Positions 53,541 to 64,000 of a DNA stretch of 64,000 nt are shown piece after piece (the first letter of the stretch is position 1; each line of letters begins with the position of its first letter). The notes beneath the pieces were generated by a model. That model saw only the letters and a program-made list of their open reading frames with translations, was not told the origin of the DNA and did no database searches. A program made the translations under genes and the position numbers. The stretch is taken from NCBI RefSeq assembly GCF_025370935.1, contig NC_133498.1, positions 2,917,883 to 2,981,882 of the forward strand, given 5' to 3'. This DNA comes from Choristoneura fumiferana. Its lineage: Eukaryota > Arthropoda > Insecta > Lepidoptera > Tortricidae.

Positions 53541-56500
53541 TTCGAACCCGGAACCTCAAGCTTCGTAGTCAGGTTCTCTAACCCCTTGGCCATCTGGTCG
53601 TCAAATAATACTATGGACTGAAGATTTGGCATACTTACTGGTGAATATTGTCTATGTAATAATCTGGCAGTAATATCCTGGTAGTCCGGCCAGGATCGTC
53701 TTCGTAAGAAGGAACTCCTTAAAAATTAAGAGCACACACAAGAATCTTTGCATGATTATTCAATTTCAAAGACAATGCGTTTATATGATAGATATCACCT
53801 GATACTGCAGCCAGAGTCTTGAGGGAACTCCTCAAAAGTTGATAGCACAGATACGAAATTTTACATGTATGTTCTGATAATACCTACACATGACTTGATG
53901 AGAGACTAAAATATGAACTAAAAAGATTTAACAAAAATATTTTTTAAACAAGCACTTTATGCTCTAAAAAACGAAAATAAAAATTAAGTGCCTACGCCGA
54001 ACCAATCAACTCATTAAATACTTACGTAACACAATTTTTATCTATACATAACTAAACATTAAAGTGACTGACAGACAACGCATAACCTACACTACTGGTG
54101 AGATTTTAAAATTTACATACATGTAGGTAAAGTATCATAGAAGTGCACTAAGGAAGGATTTATCGAAATTTCCATGGGATACGAAAATATCTAATCTATT
54201 TTTGTTTATTCGTTTCTTGGGGGTAATCTCTGAAAATACTGAGCTGATTAAAAAAATACTTTCACCAATAGAAAAACAACAGTATCCCTGATTGCCATAG
54301 GCTACTTTTTCTTGAAGAAAATGCAAAATTTCCGTGGAATAAAAATTAATTCAACTTCGGGGCTGATTGTTAAAATTCTTTCAATAATAGAAAGCTACAA
54401 TGCCTCTGATTTAAATAGATCCAAACAGTTTAACATGTCCCACGGGAATTTAACAATTTCGCTGGAAAAAAGTAGCCTATGTCAATAAAAAACAGTGCAG
54501 CTTTCTAAAAAAAAAACCTATTATTATTATTAGACCCATTAAAAAGATTTTTTGATAGGCCTAATTGTGTAGAAGTCAGTTATTTCTATATCCTGCGAGA
54601 ATTTAGCATTTTCCCGATGTAGTAGGCAGCCAATGTTAGTCAAGAATTGTAGCTTCCTGTCAGTGAAAATTTTCTTTCAAACCGATCTAAAGAGTTCTAT
54701 CTATCCCGCGGGAACTTTACTATTTGCCTGGATAAAAGAAGCCTGTTTCAATTCAATCAGGGACAGGTAGCTTTCTATAGAATTCGGGGTTTTGCTTATT
54801 TGCAGAATTATTGTTTGCCAAATGTTTCATTTTCCATTTCTCAATTTTCTCCGAAACCAAAAATATTTCTCAGTTTATTTTTTATATTTTTGCACAGTTG
54901 TAATTTTGAGGTTATTTTCACGCCCTAAAATTTTACTAAGTATACACCATCATTGAAAATGGCAATAATCCTCAATTCACAAATACCGAGATTGCTTGTT
55001 TAGGGGTTTCTAAAGTAAATTACCAAAAAAAATACTTTAATCCCTAGATACTAATAAGGAGCTTTAGTCCCGACATGCAGAGACTAAAGTAACATTTTAA
55101 GAGCATGAGAAGCGTAAAAAAATTACCTTAAGGCTCGTCTACTCCTGACAACTGCTACTGTAATACAAAAAACAAAAATAATTGAAAAAGCTTAATAACT
55201 TTCAATTTAATAGATTTCGTAGTCGCTGAATCTTATTAACATGAATTAATATTAATGTACAGTTAGGTATAGTAAACTACTAAATAATTGATGACACATT
55301 AACATATACTATATACAAGGTCTTCGAGAGTAGATTCGATTAGACCATGTTTTAAACTAGGTTGTGTTTGTGTTTTTAAATCCCTTTTTTACTGTGTCCA
55401 GTATGAAAGTTACGACTGCAACAGGCGCCAATTAAATATTTTAGCGTGATCGCATAGGTGTAACTATTTCGATAATTTAATAGGTGGGTACTGTTCGTTT
55501 TGCTGTCAATGTGTGATTTTCTTCTAAAAACGTCAAAGAAACTGACAAATACATATTATGACTGTAGAGTTAGAAATGAAGTAGAATTACTGAAGAAATA
55601 ATGAAGATATTCAAAAATAAATGAAATCAACTAACTTAAAATGAAAAAATATTTTTGGGGTGTCTGAGGTTTTCAGTTTTTAATTAACACCTTATAGTAC
55701 GTTTGTTTGTACATAAGTCACAAAATAAGTTAGAAACTAAAGGTTAGACAGAAATAGTTATTTGTGCAACAAGAGAGCAAAGTTGTTTTTTGTTGCGAGT
55801 GTTGATTTTGAATCCCGAGTAAGCGAAGGATTCTATAATTGAATCACGAGCGTCAGCGAGTGATTCTAGGTTAGAATCCTGAGATCAGCAAGGGATTGAA
55901 ATACACGAGATGCAAAAAAACTTTGGTCTCGTGTGACACATACAATTTTTCACCTCAGCAGCGAGAACAAATTTAAATGTAACATAAGAATAAAACCACA
56001 TATACCTACCTGTTTACAAAACAAACACATTTTTTTAAAATAGAATCCGATTATTATCAAATATAATAATTACATTTAAAACCATAAAAAGAGTCCAGTA
56101 GCTACAATACAAATCGCATACTCATAACATGCAATCTTAACTTCTTGTACTAATGTCACACTTATTTTTTTAATACTGCATAAAGCCTCATCTCGGGGTA
56201 ATTGAAAAGGTTGAACAATTAGACCTTTAAATATGATTTTTATTAAGATTTCTATTACATAAACATAAATAGATTTGTTAAAAAATAATTCAATTTAACA
56301 AATAATAATTATACTGTAGAGGCAGTATACGGATTTTTTTTTTATAAAAAAAAAAAACAAGAGAAGCGGCTTTCGTGCAACGAGGTTGCATACTTTATTA
56401 AAAGATCGGGAAAATTTACATTTTGGAAATATTTCGATATATTTTTAATACCAAAAATTTAATTTAAGTTTGTAATCGACAAATTTGATCCTATCTCTTG

Positions 56501-57902
56501 CTTTTTTCGAGTTGAAGTGAAATGACAGATCAAAGTAAAGTTCAAATATTTGGAATTCAGTGAGTAGACCCAACACTGTACTCAGCATTTAAAAAAAATA
56601 ATTAAAAAGTTACTTTGTCTCACGGAGTGAGCAAAATGCGATTTTGCTCACTGATTTCTCATAGCAAAACCTGCCTGTTTGAGCTGCTGAGGTGAAAAAT
56701 AAATATTAAAATGATGTGACGTCACACGAAAGTAGCGTCATACCCACTGCATGAGCAAACTTTTTAGACAGATGCATAGGGTTTTTAAAAAAATCCCTGT
56801 AAATTCAATTTCCAACCGAATCATATTCCTTCTTTTTTTAAGAAGAAGAAGAGATTTTTTTTTCGCTAAATATTGGCTGTAGTTTTAGATTTTAGTAACA
56901 ATACCTACATAAGTTTGGATATGGCAAATTCAGGAGTTGTCACATACCGTATTTGCTTTCTATCTTAATACCTTTTAACTACACGCTTTCGAATTCTTCG
57001 CACACAGTATTTTATTTAGCTGGACGAGGGTCGCCGACATAGCCAAGCGAATCATCTTGTTGAAGTGGCTATGGTCAAGCTAACTATAGCACGGAGAACA
57101 GATGGCCGTTGGGTGCGAAAAGTTTCGAATGGAGACCGCGGGCGGATCGGCAAGCGCAGCGTACGACGTCCACCAACAAGATAGACGGATGACCTGGTTA
57201 AAACCGTGGATTCACGGTGGACGTTGGCCACTTCCAACCGAAGCAACTGAAGGTGAACGAGGAAGCCTATATCCAAAGTAACAGTGGACATCCTACGGGT
57301 GATGTGATAATGATGATGAAGAAATGAATCAGACTAACCGAGACAGTTATTTAAGGAGTAAATTTGTGGGGTAAGGCAGATTACGTCTCGCAAATTAATA
57401 AACATAGACGTAGCTTGAAATATTGGCTAAGCAGCATGCGCTAAGGTTGCTAGTTGCTAGGTAGGAAGCACTTGCATTAATAACGTATGTTGACGATATG
57501 GTGCAAAATCATTTCAATTAGTTATGTACCTATGTGTACCCAAATAGCTATAGTTTATGTTTTGCAAAACCACGAAATATTTAAACTGCCTTGTTTTCTA
57601 CTTAAATCTACTAATATGCCCGTGCCTTTTGTTAATTTAGTTTGAGTACAAGGTTCGTGACCCCGTTCGTCACTAACAACCATTATTTAAATAATTATTC
57701 TGAAGACAGGAACACGTGTGGAATTATTGATTTTACACTTATTTGTAACAAAACTCAAAGTCAAGTTCAAAAGAACATTTAAGGATATATTTTATTTGTT
57801 CAAATAACTTAAAAAAATCTACCGGCCAAGTTATGAAAAACAAAAAAATCAGGTAGGTAGTCAGCAAGATTTATTACGCGTCTTATCGTTAAATAAAACA
57901 AT
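53541..57902. repeat. Non-coding block, second copy of 38706-42134
   Basis: Begins in a partial SINE head (GAACCCGGAACCTCAAGCTT) and continues collinear with copy 1, interrupted only by the insertion at 55755-56693. The RTE 3' fragment recurs at 57030-57310. No gene. Confidence 0.7.
55755..56693. mobile_element. 939-bp insertion found only in copy 2
   Basis: Copy 1 reads straight through (GACAGAAAAATAAATATT near 40933). Here GAAA borders both sides. The insert opens TAGTTATTTGTGCAACAAGA, has GAATCACGAGCGTCAGCGAG, and holds an inverted pair TTTTTCACCTCAGCAGC (about 55948) and GCTGCTGAGGTGAAAAA (to about 56699). No open frame of note. A non-autonomous element, possibly composite. Confidence 0.75.
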
Positions 57903-59784
57903 CTAATAACGTTTTCCACAGCCGCAACCGCCAAGCTGAGATGAGGTAAGACCTGAGTTGGAAGCAGCATTGTTGCCGTAGGGGTTTCCTATCTCTTGAG
58001 TAATGGCGATGCTACCATCCCCGCAGCCGTAAGAGACAGCGGCCGAGCCAGCGGTCGGGAACTGGCCGTCGAAGGCCACGGCGCTCAGGAACGGCAGCGA
58101 GCCGCTGAGGCCCAGGTCTCCGGCCAGAGCCAGGTCGGTGGCGACGGCGATGCCGGCGGGCGCGATGGGGCCCACGCTGGTCACGATCAGGGAGCCACCG
58201 TTGTTGGACACGGAAACGGTGTTACCGCAGCTGGGTTGAGGGATGCTGATTCTGCCGCAGGATTGGCCAGCAATGGACTGAAGTTAAAGAAAAAAATAAA
58301 ATCTTTCTGTCCTTAAAAATAATGGTTATGTGTCGTGTGCGTATTCCGAAATTTATAAATCTGATTTGAATTCTAATACAGGCTTGTTTTTATTTTAACA
58401 AAAATTCTAACATGCGCTGAAACGATGACGCGAAATCGATTAAAATCTGACAGCTTTGGCTTTTTAAATAGAGACATGAGGGGTATGTATTATAAGACCG
58501 ACAAATCATAATACCTACAGTTGAAATGTCGACGCATAACACATCGAAATTCAGAATACCGAATGTACAAAATACCGACAACCGATACACCGAAGGTCGA
58601 AATATCTATTTTTAAATGACCGAAAGTACAAAATCCCGAAAATGGGGTATGTATTATAATACCGAAAAATCATATTACCTACAGTCGAAATATCGACACT
58701 TAACAAATCGAAATTCAGAATACCGAAAGTACAAAATACCGAAAGAAAAAAAAAGGTTGATATGTGCGAGCGAGCGAAGCGAGCGAGCAAGACGGTTCGA
58801 GGCAAAAGCGACTTGGATAGGTTAGGTTCAGAAGGCTAAGGTGCCTTAGCCTTCGATGTTAGGTTTTTTTATAGCAGCCCGGATAATATTGCTTCACAAA
58901 TGATCTTTGCTGTTGAATCTTATCCAACCTACTTTCTTAGTGGCAGTTAAGTATCTTGCCTGCTATAAAAAAAAAACCTAACATCGAAGGCTAAGGCGGA
59001 CCTAACCTATCCGAGTCGCTTCTGCTGCGAACCTTCTTGCTCGCTCGCTTCGCTCGCTCGCACAAATCTTTTTCTGCTATATTTGTTTCGTCTTTGGTAT
59101 AACGGCAGTTTCGGTATTTTGATTTTCGATATATTGATTGTCGATTATTTTACTTGTAGTGATTATGACTGTTCGGCATTATGAGTTTTCGACCTTTCGA
59201 GTGTAGGTATTTTGATCTTCGGGATGGTAGTCTTCGGGTTTTAGGCTGCCGGTCAAATGTACTTTCGGGATTTCAAACTTTCGGTCATATATCCATTCGA
59301 CGTTTTAATATTCGGCCTTCCGTCCATAGGTCTTGTGAAATTCGGTCTTTCGTTTATCGGTATTATAATACATACCCGACATGAGAAAGTTCTGTTTAAA
59401 AGTAAAAGATGTCCTCTCAGATTATACGTTCTATAAACTAAAACCACTGCGAGACATACACTCGTATATAATATAGACACACAGATGATTATGATGATGA
59501 TACGCAGATTACTCACGCTAAAATATAAATAATAGTCAGCGGTGCCGTCATCGAAACCGATGTGGAGGACTACAGTATATATATTAATATTCTAACGAGA
59601 TATGACTTACAAACATGTTCCAAACCAAGCGGAAGAAAGCACAGATCGGTTTGAAATGTCGTGGCATATCTTGAATAAGACTTTTATGACCCTATGTATT
59701 TCAACATTTTTATATTTATTCGTATTGATTTAATACCTGAACCAGGAACGCAGCCGCGCACAGAACGACGATTTGAAAAGACAT
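57903..59784 (-). CDS. Chorion class B protein, pair 3 second copy
   Basis: Exons 59784-59737 (MSFQIVVLCAAAFLVQ) and 58277-57903, giving 140 residues, apparently identical to the product of 42135-44023. Differences in the second exon appear synonymous (for example around 58037 and 58213-58225). The intron (1,459 bp) carries the same hAT-like palindrome. The minus-strand TATATAA is the reverse of 59844-59850. Function as for the first copy: secreted class B eggshell protein paired with the class A gene at 60134. Confidence 0.92.
58481..59377. mobile_element. hAT-like palindromic element, second copy
   Basis: As 42714-43611, with GACATGAG direct repeats at 58473-58480 and 59378-59385. Its presence at the same intron position shows that it predates the separation of the two copies. 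Confidence 0.8.
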
Positions 59785-60133
59785 TTTCAAGTTCCTTAGT
59801 TTGGTAACAAACGTAGAATGACTTCCAGATGCCGTACCTAAAGTTATATACTGACAGAGAAAGTACACACCACAATTAATTTCACAAGGCTAATGTAATT
59901 AATTTGATAATTCCTTTAGAGGGTTGGTACAGAGCAGATGCACGTGTTTAATCATAAGCCGATAAGAACTGTATACGAGTGCCTCAATTAATAATGAGTT
60001 GCCTATATGTGTTATTAGTTTCGTAAATCTGACCTATTTGTTAATTATGAGTTCCAGCGATTGGTATAAATGGACAACTAAGGTTTGTCAAATTAGTCTT
60101 ACTTCTTTCGAGAAACAAGGAACTTTATTGACA
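59785..60133. promoter_or_regulatory. Bidirectional promoter of pair 3 second copy
   Basis: A 349-bp spacer like 44024-44372. The shared block is at 59919-59942 (one base differs: CAGAGCAG for CAGAACAG), GATAAG at 59961-59966, and TATAAA at 60065-60070 for the class A gene. Confidence 0.8.
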
Positions 60134-61051
60134 ATGTCTCCCTTCGTCGTCCTCGCTCTGTTCGCCCAGGCTTGCCTGATCCAGGTAAATATAATAATGT
60201 AGCTTAACATTATTTGTGTTTGCGTTTGCACATTTAACTTGTCAAATGGTCCCCCTAACTAAAAGGTTAAGAAAAAAAAAAAAATGTTTATTGCCAAAAA
60301 ACTTAAAATAAATAAATAAAAGAAAAAATACCGTAGTTTGCTAAAGGTTTGGCAATGGGTACCAGTCTCAGCTTGTGCTGGGCTCATTAGCTCAGCGTTG
60401 AACCGCTGCTTCAGTTTTTTTTAGTCAAAATTATTAGTGCTGGTGTATTTCGCGCGGCTACTAGATACCTGGATGTATTTCTCGAGGACTGGCTTTAGGC
60501 TGTTTTATGATCGGGAGAAATAGAGGGCATGGGGGGGAGGCCATTGCCCAGCAGTGGGATATCAATCTAGGCTAGATATGCACCTAGTGTCTGAGTTCTG
60601 GATATTTCACGGGTTGTTTCTTTTCCAGTCTGTGATGAGCCAGCAGTGCGGTTGCGGCCAGTCCTCCTATCAGGGCAATGCTGGACTCAACTACGGTAAC
60701 ATTGGTGTCTCCAGCCTGAGCAATGCTGGATTCAACCAGGGTAGCATTGGCTGCTCCAACTATGGTGGTTCTGGTCTTAGCCTGGGCAACATTGGCCTGT
60801 CCAACTTTGGCAGCAACAGTGGTGTGTCCAGCCAGGGCAGCCAGGTCCTCAGTTCGGTCAGCTCCGCGTCGTACGGCTCGTACGGCGGCGTGGGCACCGG
60901 GCAGGTGGGCGTGGCGGGCGACATCGGCGTGGGCGGGAACACCGTCGTCGTCGGCTCCGTGCCGGTGCTCGGCTCCGTCGACTTCAGCGGCACCGTGCCC
61001 GCCTCCGGCTCCGTCTCCATCTCCGGACAGTGTGGTTGCGGGTGCCAATAA
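60134..61051 (+). CDS. Chorion class A protein, pair 3 second copy
   Basis: Exons 60134-60184 and 60629-61051, giving 157 residues. It differs from the 44373-45288 product by Ile for Val in LNYGNIGVSS; one exon 1 codon differs silently. Signal MSPFVVLALFAQACLIQ, repeat arm, class A core and CGCGCQ end as described there. The 444-bp intron contains the same RTE tail. AATAAA follows the stop. A secreted eggshell component. Confidence 0.92.
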
Positions 61052-62582
61052 ATCAAAACTACAATAGGTTTGCCTCGAAACAATAAAACGTATTTTGAAA
61101 CATTATTTGTGTTTATCTTTGAATCATTAGTTACAGTTATTTAGTTGTGATTTTAATCTATACTACTTATACATATAACGCAATTAGACACTTTTTGCTG
61201 ATGTTATATGTATGAGGAGAACGATAACTCATAATATATATAAATACTAGCTTTTGGCCACGGCTTCTCCGCGTAGAATGCGGTTATCGCTATCCCGCGG
61301 GAACTGTGCAATTTTCCCGTATGAAAACTACGAGTATACTATGTCCTTCCCCGGGACTCAAACTATTTGTTTACCGAATTTCATCTAAATCGGTTCTGCG
61401 GTTTAGACGTGATGAAGTAACAAACAATAAATAAACAGACTTACAAACTTTCGTATTTATTTATACTAGGTATTTAGTGGGATGTGTTAAAAGTAAGTAC
61501 AAGTGGAAAAAGCAAAATAAGCTAAATGCAGCATAATGTAGGTCAGTGAAGATTACCTATGTAATTTGTTGAGTTGAGTTGTGGTACGTGATTTCAATTA
61601 TAGTGAATTAAACATACGTACTTTTTATCCCGATATTCCCACGGGATAGGGATATAATCTTGAAATTTCAACCGCTGGGTTTAGAGTCTTGAAATTTTGG
61701 ACTGTTATTCTTAACACAACCTTAATGAAGACCACGATATAAATTTTGGGAATTCCCAGGGGAATTTTATAAAATTCCGGAATTCCAAATTACTATATTG
61801 AATAGGTTACACGTGCAAAGCCGCGGGTAAACTCTAGTTATTTTTTCTATTTGGGTATCAACTGCCGAAGAGAAGAAATCATAACATGTCAACGTGTTTT
61901 GTTCTCTTTTACAAGGAGTTATAAAATACTTCCTCTAAGTTCTATCATAACTCCTTTACTAGCACTTCAATCCTTCTATGGAATTCTCTTCCCCTAGATG
62001 CGAGGAAAGCTAAATCTCTTCCTATTTTCAAAAATCTCGTCAAGGCTCACTTCTTGACACTGCCTTCTTAACTCTGTTCTCAGTCTTTCTGTGTTTATTT
62101 ATTTTATTTCCTAATTTCTTATCCTTTTCTCCCATTACGCTATTTATTCCCATTATATTGCTATTTTATGTTAGTAGTATATTTATTGTATAAGTACCTA
62201 TTGTATGTATGTAAATATTTATATAATTATATCATTTGTATTTAATTTAATATTATTGATTTTTTCTTTGTTCTTGTTTTCTGTTTCTGTTTTCGCCACC
62301 TACTTTTGTTTGATATAACCATAAGTTCTTGTACCCAAATGGTTTTCTGGAAGAGATCGCTTTTAAGCCATAGGACCGCCTATTATCTACCCTGAATCTA
62401 AGTGTTTATATTATAAGTTTTTTGTATTGATTTGTGGTGTGCAATAAAGATATTTGTATTGTATTGTACTGGCTATGAGATGTGCGAAAAAAAATCACTA
62501 CTTTTCAAATCAAAAGTTATATATTCTGTCTTTCAAAGCTGTTAAGTTTTAGGTTAGTATTTATCTGCTTCCACAAAACAAT
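61052..62582. repeat. Spacer between pair 3 and pair 4, second copy
   Basis: Helitron-like unit (61246-61475), CCCACGGGATAG repeat (61620-61840) and LINE 3' end (61855-62470), collinear with 46297-47693. The GTCGG MITE of copy 1 is absent: the empty ATACAT site is near 61170-61178. No gene. Confidence 0.75.
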
Positions 62583-63127
62583 TTAATAACGTTTGCCGCA
62601 ACCGCAACCGCCAAGCTGAGATGCGGTAAGACCGCCGGAGGCAGCATTGTTGCCGTAGGGGTTGCCAGTCTCTTGAGTGATGGCGATGGTACCATCCCCA
62701 CAGCCGTAGGAGACGGAACCCGAGCCACTAGTGGGGAACTGGCCGTCGAAGGCCACGGCGCTCAGGAATGGCAGGCCGCCGCTAACAGCTAATTCTCCAT
62801 ACAGATCCAGTGCGGAGGCGACGGAGATGCCGGAGGGAACGACGGGGCCCACACTAGTCACGATGAGGGAGCCTCCGTTGTTGGAGACAGATGAAGAACC
62901 GCCGGAGATGGCTCCCCGAGCCGCAGCTTGGTACGTTGATACGACGACAGTTCTGTCCAGAGATAGACTGCAAGAGAACAACATTATTACCCGTACTAGA
63001 ATCAATACCTACATAACAAAGAATATCATTCATAATAGCTGCCCTAGTTAAAAACAAAAGAAGGAGTCGAAATTATTACCTGGATGAAGAGAACAGAAAC
63101 AAAGAAGAAGGCAGCTTTGAACACCAT
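62583..63127 (-). pseudogene. Chorion class B, pair 4 second copy, frameshifted
   Basis: Exons 63127-63080 (MVFKAAFFFVSVLFIQ) and 62967-62583. Relative to 47694-48238, two bases are missing near 62910-62912 (GATGGCTCCCC against GATGGAACTCCCC). Exon 2 is 385 bases instead of 387. After QNCRRINVPSCGSGS the frame shifts and stops at 62854, giving about 53 residues without the class B core. The downstream core is intact in the original frame, and other changes are few, so the lesion is recent or is a sequencing error. If real, this haplotype or copy supplies no pair 4 class B protein. Confidence 0.85.
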
Positions 63128-63442
63128 TTTGGTAGTTTCTTGGTGTTTGTTTCACTCTGGAATGATCCTTCCACATTCTAACCCCGTTTTATATGAAACC
63201 TTTTAACTTGTCAAAAATTCCAGTCATATCAGTAAACAATAGTCTTTGTTCAAGGTTGGTGATTGACCACGTCTCATTTATATCAAAAACTACCCTATCT
63301 TAATAACTAGACCACCTGAAACTTTAACAATGTTATCATTTTTTTTGTTTTCGCCCTCCAAGGCTACTTCATTTGTATAAAAACCTTGGACTGTCATCTT
63401 ATTAGTACCTGCAGTTGCTACAACACACAACAAACTTTCAAC
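63128..63442. promoter_or_regulatory. Bidirectional promoter of pair 4 second copy
   Basis: Nearly identical to 48239-48553. The class B side TATA reads TTTTATAT in plus orientation (63187-63194) rather than TTTTTATAA. The class A TATAAAAA is at about 63376. The GGTACAG block is absent, as in the first copy. Confidence 0.75.
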
Positions 63443-64000
63443 ATGTCTCCCTTCACCGTTTTAGCACTTTGCATCCAGGCCTGCTTGATCCAGGTAAACT
63501 ATTTTTTTTTATTGTTGTATTTTTAACCAGCGGCATGTATGTGTCGAAGGCCAATCGTAACATTTGCCAGATCTCGAAATTCCTAGGCATATCGTGAAAT
63601 GCCGCCATTTCATGAATTGGCTAAAAGTTGACCAGGCATATCACGATGTTCCTGAGAAACAATACGGCAGATCGATTAGATCGCATTTGTCGATATTCCT
63701 AGCTCTATACCAGTGTGGTTAGTGTTCATTGTGATCACGACGCACGAGCCGAGCGCGCGAAGCGAGCGTGCCGCGGCAGCGGCCGGTGAAGTGCCAGAAC
63801 CGATACGGCGGCATTTCATGATATGCCTAGTAATTTCATGATCTGTCTAAACTGCAGGCCAAATTATGAAATGCCGGCGTTTCATGATATGCCTAGGAAT
63901 AAAATGTGTGTCTTTTCAGACTACTTTCGGGCAGGCGCTTTGCGGAGGCTCGCGTATCTTGAGCCTTGGCCGTGTCAGCCAGCCCACTATCAGGGTCAGT
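63443..64000 (+). CDS. Chorion class A protein, pair 4 second copy (cut by window end)
   Basis: Exon 1 63443-63493 (MSPFTVLALCIQACLIQ). Exon 2 starts at 63920 after CTTTTCAG and runs off the window at 64000 (visible: TTFGQALCGGS ... VSQPTIRVS). The intron holds the same truncated GTCGG-family MITE (63540-63905). Frame and visible residues match the gene at 48554-49373. The class A core lies beyond the window. Confidence 0.88.

Larger units (their letters stand above)
50572..64000 (+). repeat. Second copy of the 31224-49109 segment
   Basis: Collinear with 31224-49109 and very similar, with discrete differences. It lacks 31412-32515, the LINE at 33217-34694, about 36622-38704, and the MITE 45411-46290 with one target repeat. 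It gains 55755-56693. Small differences also occur in the (AC)n and (GA)n tracts. It contains second copies of chorion pairs 3 and 4. Either a tandem duplication or alternative haplotypes. Confidence 0.93.

Overview
The window is nuclear DNA of a moth or butterfly (Lepidoptera, probably Ditrysia; species not determined). The main evidence is a cluster of eggshell (chorion) genes of the classical silkmoth type. Each gene has a short first exon for most of a signal peptide, one intron, and a GC-rich second exon for a Gly/Ser-rich protein. Class A genes (signal ending ACLIQ, core with GTGQVGVAGDIG) and class B genes (core with PIAPAGIAVATD...LPFLSAVAF...YGCGDG) form head-to-head pairs that share 0.31-0.36 kb promoters. 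Lepidopteran SINEs, LINEs, Helitron-like repeats and MITEs agree with this.

Layout. 1-9.0 kb: mobile-element debris, including a retroelement integrase ORF and a 5'-truncated LINE. 9.0-14.1 kb: pair 1 (class A minus, class B plus; the class A intron is 3.3 kb of repeats). 14.1-17.7 kb: foldback tRNA-like element, SINE, RTE-clade LINE with a MITE inside it. 17.7-19.8 kb: pair 2 (class B minus, class A plus), in mirror orientation to pair 1. 20-31 kb: a TA-flanked DNA transposon, LINE remnants, a broken acyl-CoA desaturase gene on the minus strand (23.1-26.4 kb), and a 2.4-kb inverted-repeat element with repeated CAGTATACG motifs. 31-41 kb: Ty3/gypsy and BEL/Pao remnants, a nested LINE and SINEs. 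42.1-45.3 kb: pair 3. 47.7-49.4 kb: pair 4.

A 64-base run of N lies at 50508-50571. From 50572 to the window end the sequence repeats 31224-49109 at high identity, with several large insertion/deletion differences. It carries second copies of pair 3 and pair 4. The pair 4 class B copy has a 2-base deletion that shifts its frame, and the last class A gene runs off the window. This is either a true tandem duplication or two haplotypes placed in series; the sequence alone does not decide.

How the genes work together: follicle cells surrounding the oocyte secrete class A and class B proteins, which co-assemble into the lamellar eggshell. Divergent pairing lets one promoter drive both partners at the same time of choriogenesis. 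A GATA site plus a shared block (core TGTTCTGTACCAATC) stands at equivalent places in pairs 1, 2, 3 and the pair 3 copy. Pair 4 lacks the block, which suggests different timing or weaker coupling. No complete non-chorion host gene was recognised. Apart from the chorion genes nearly all coding potential is retroelement-derived.
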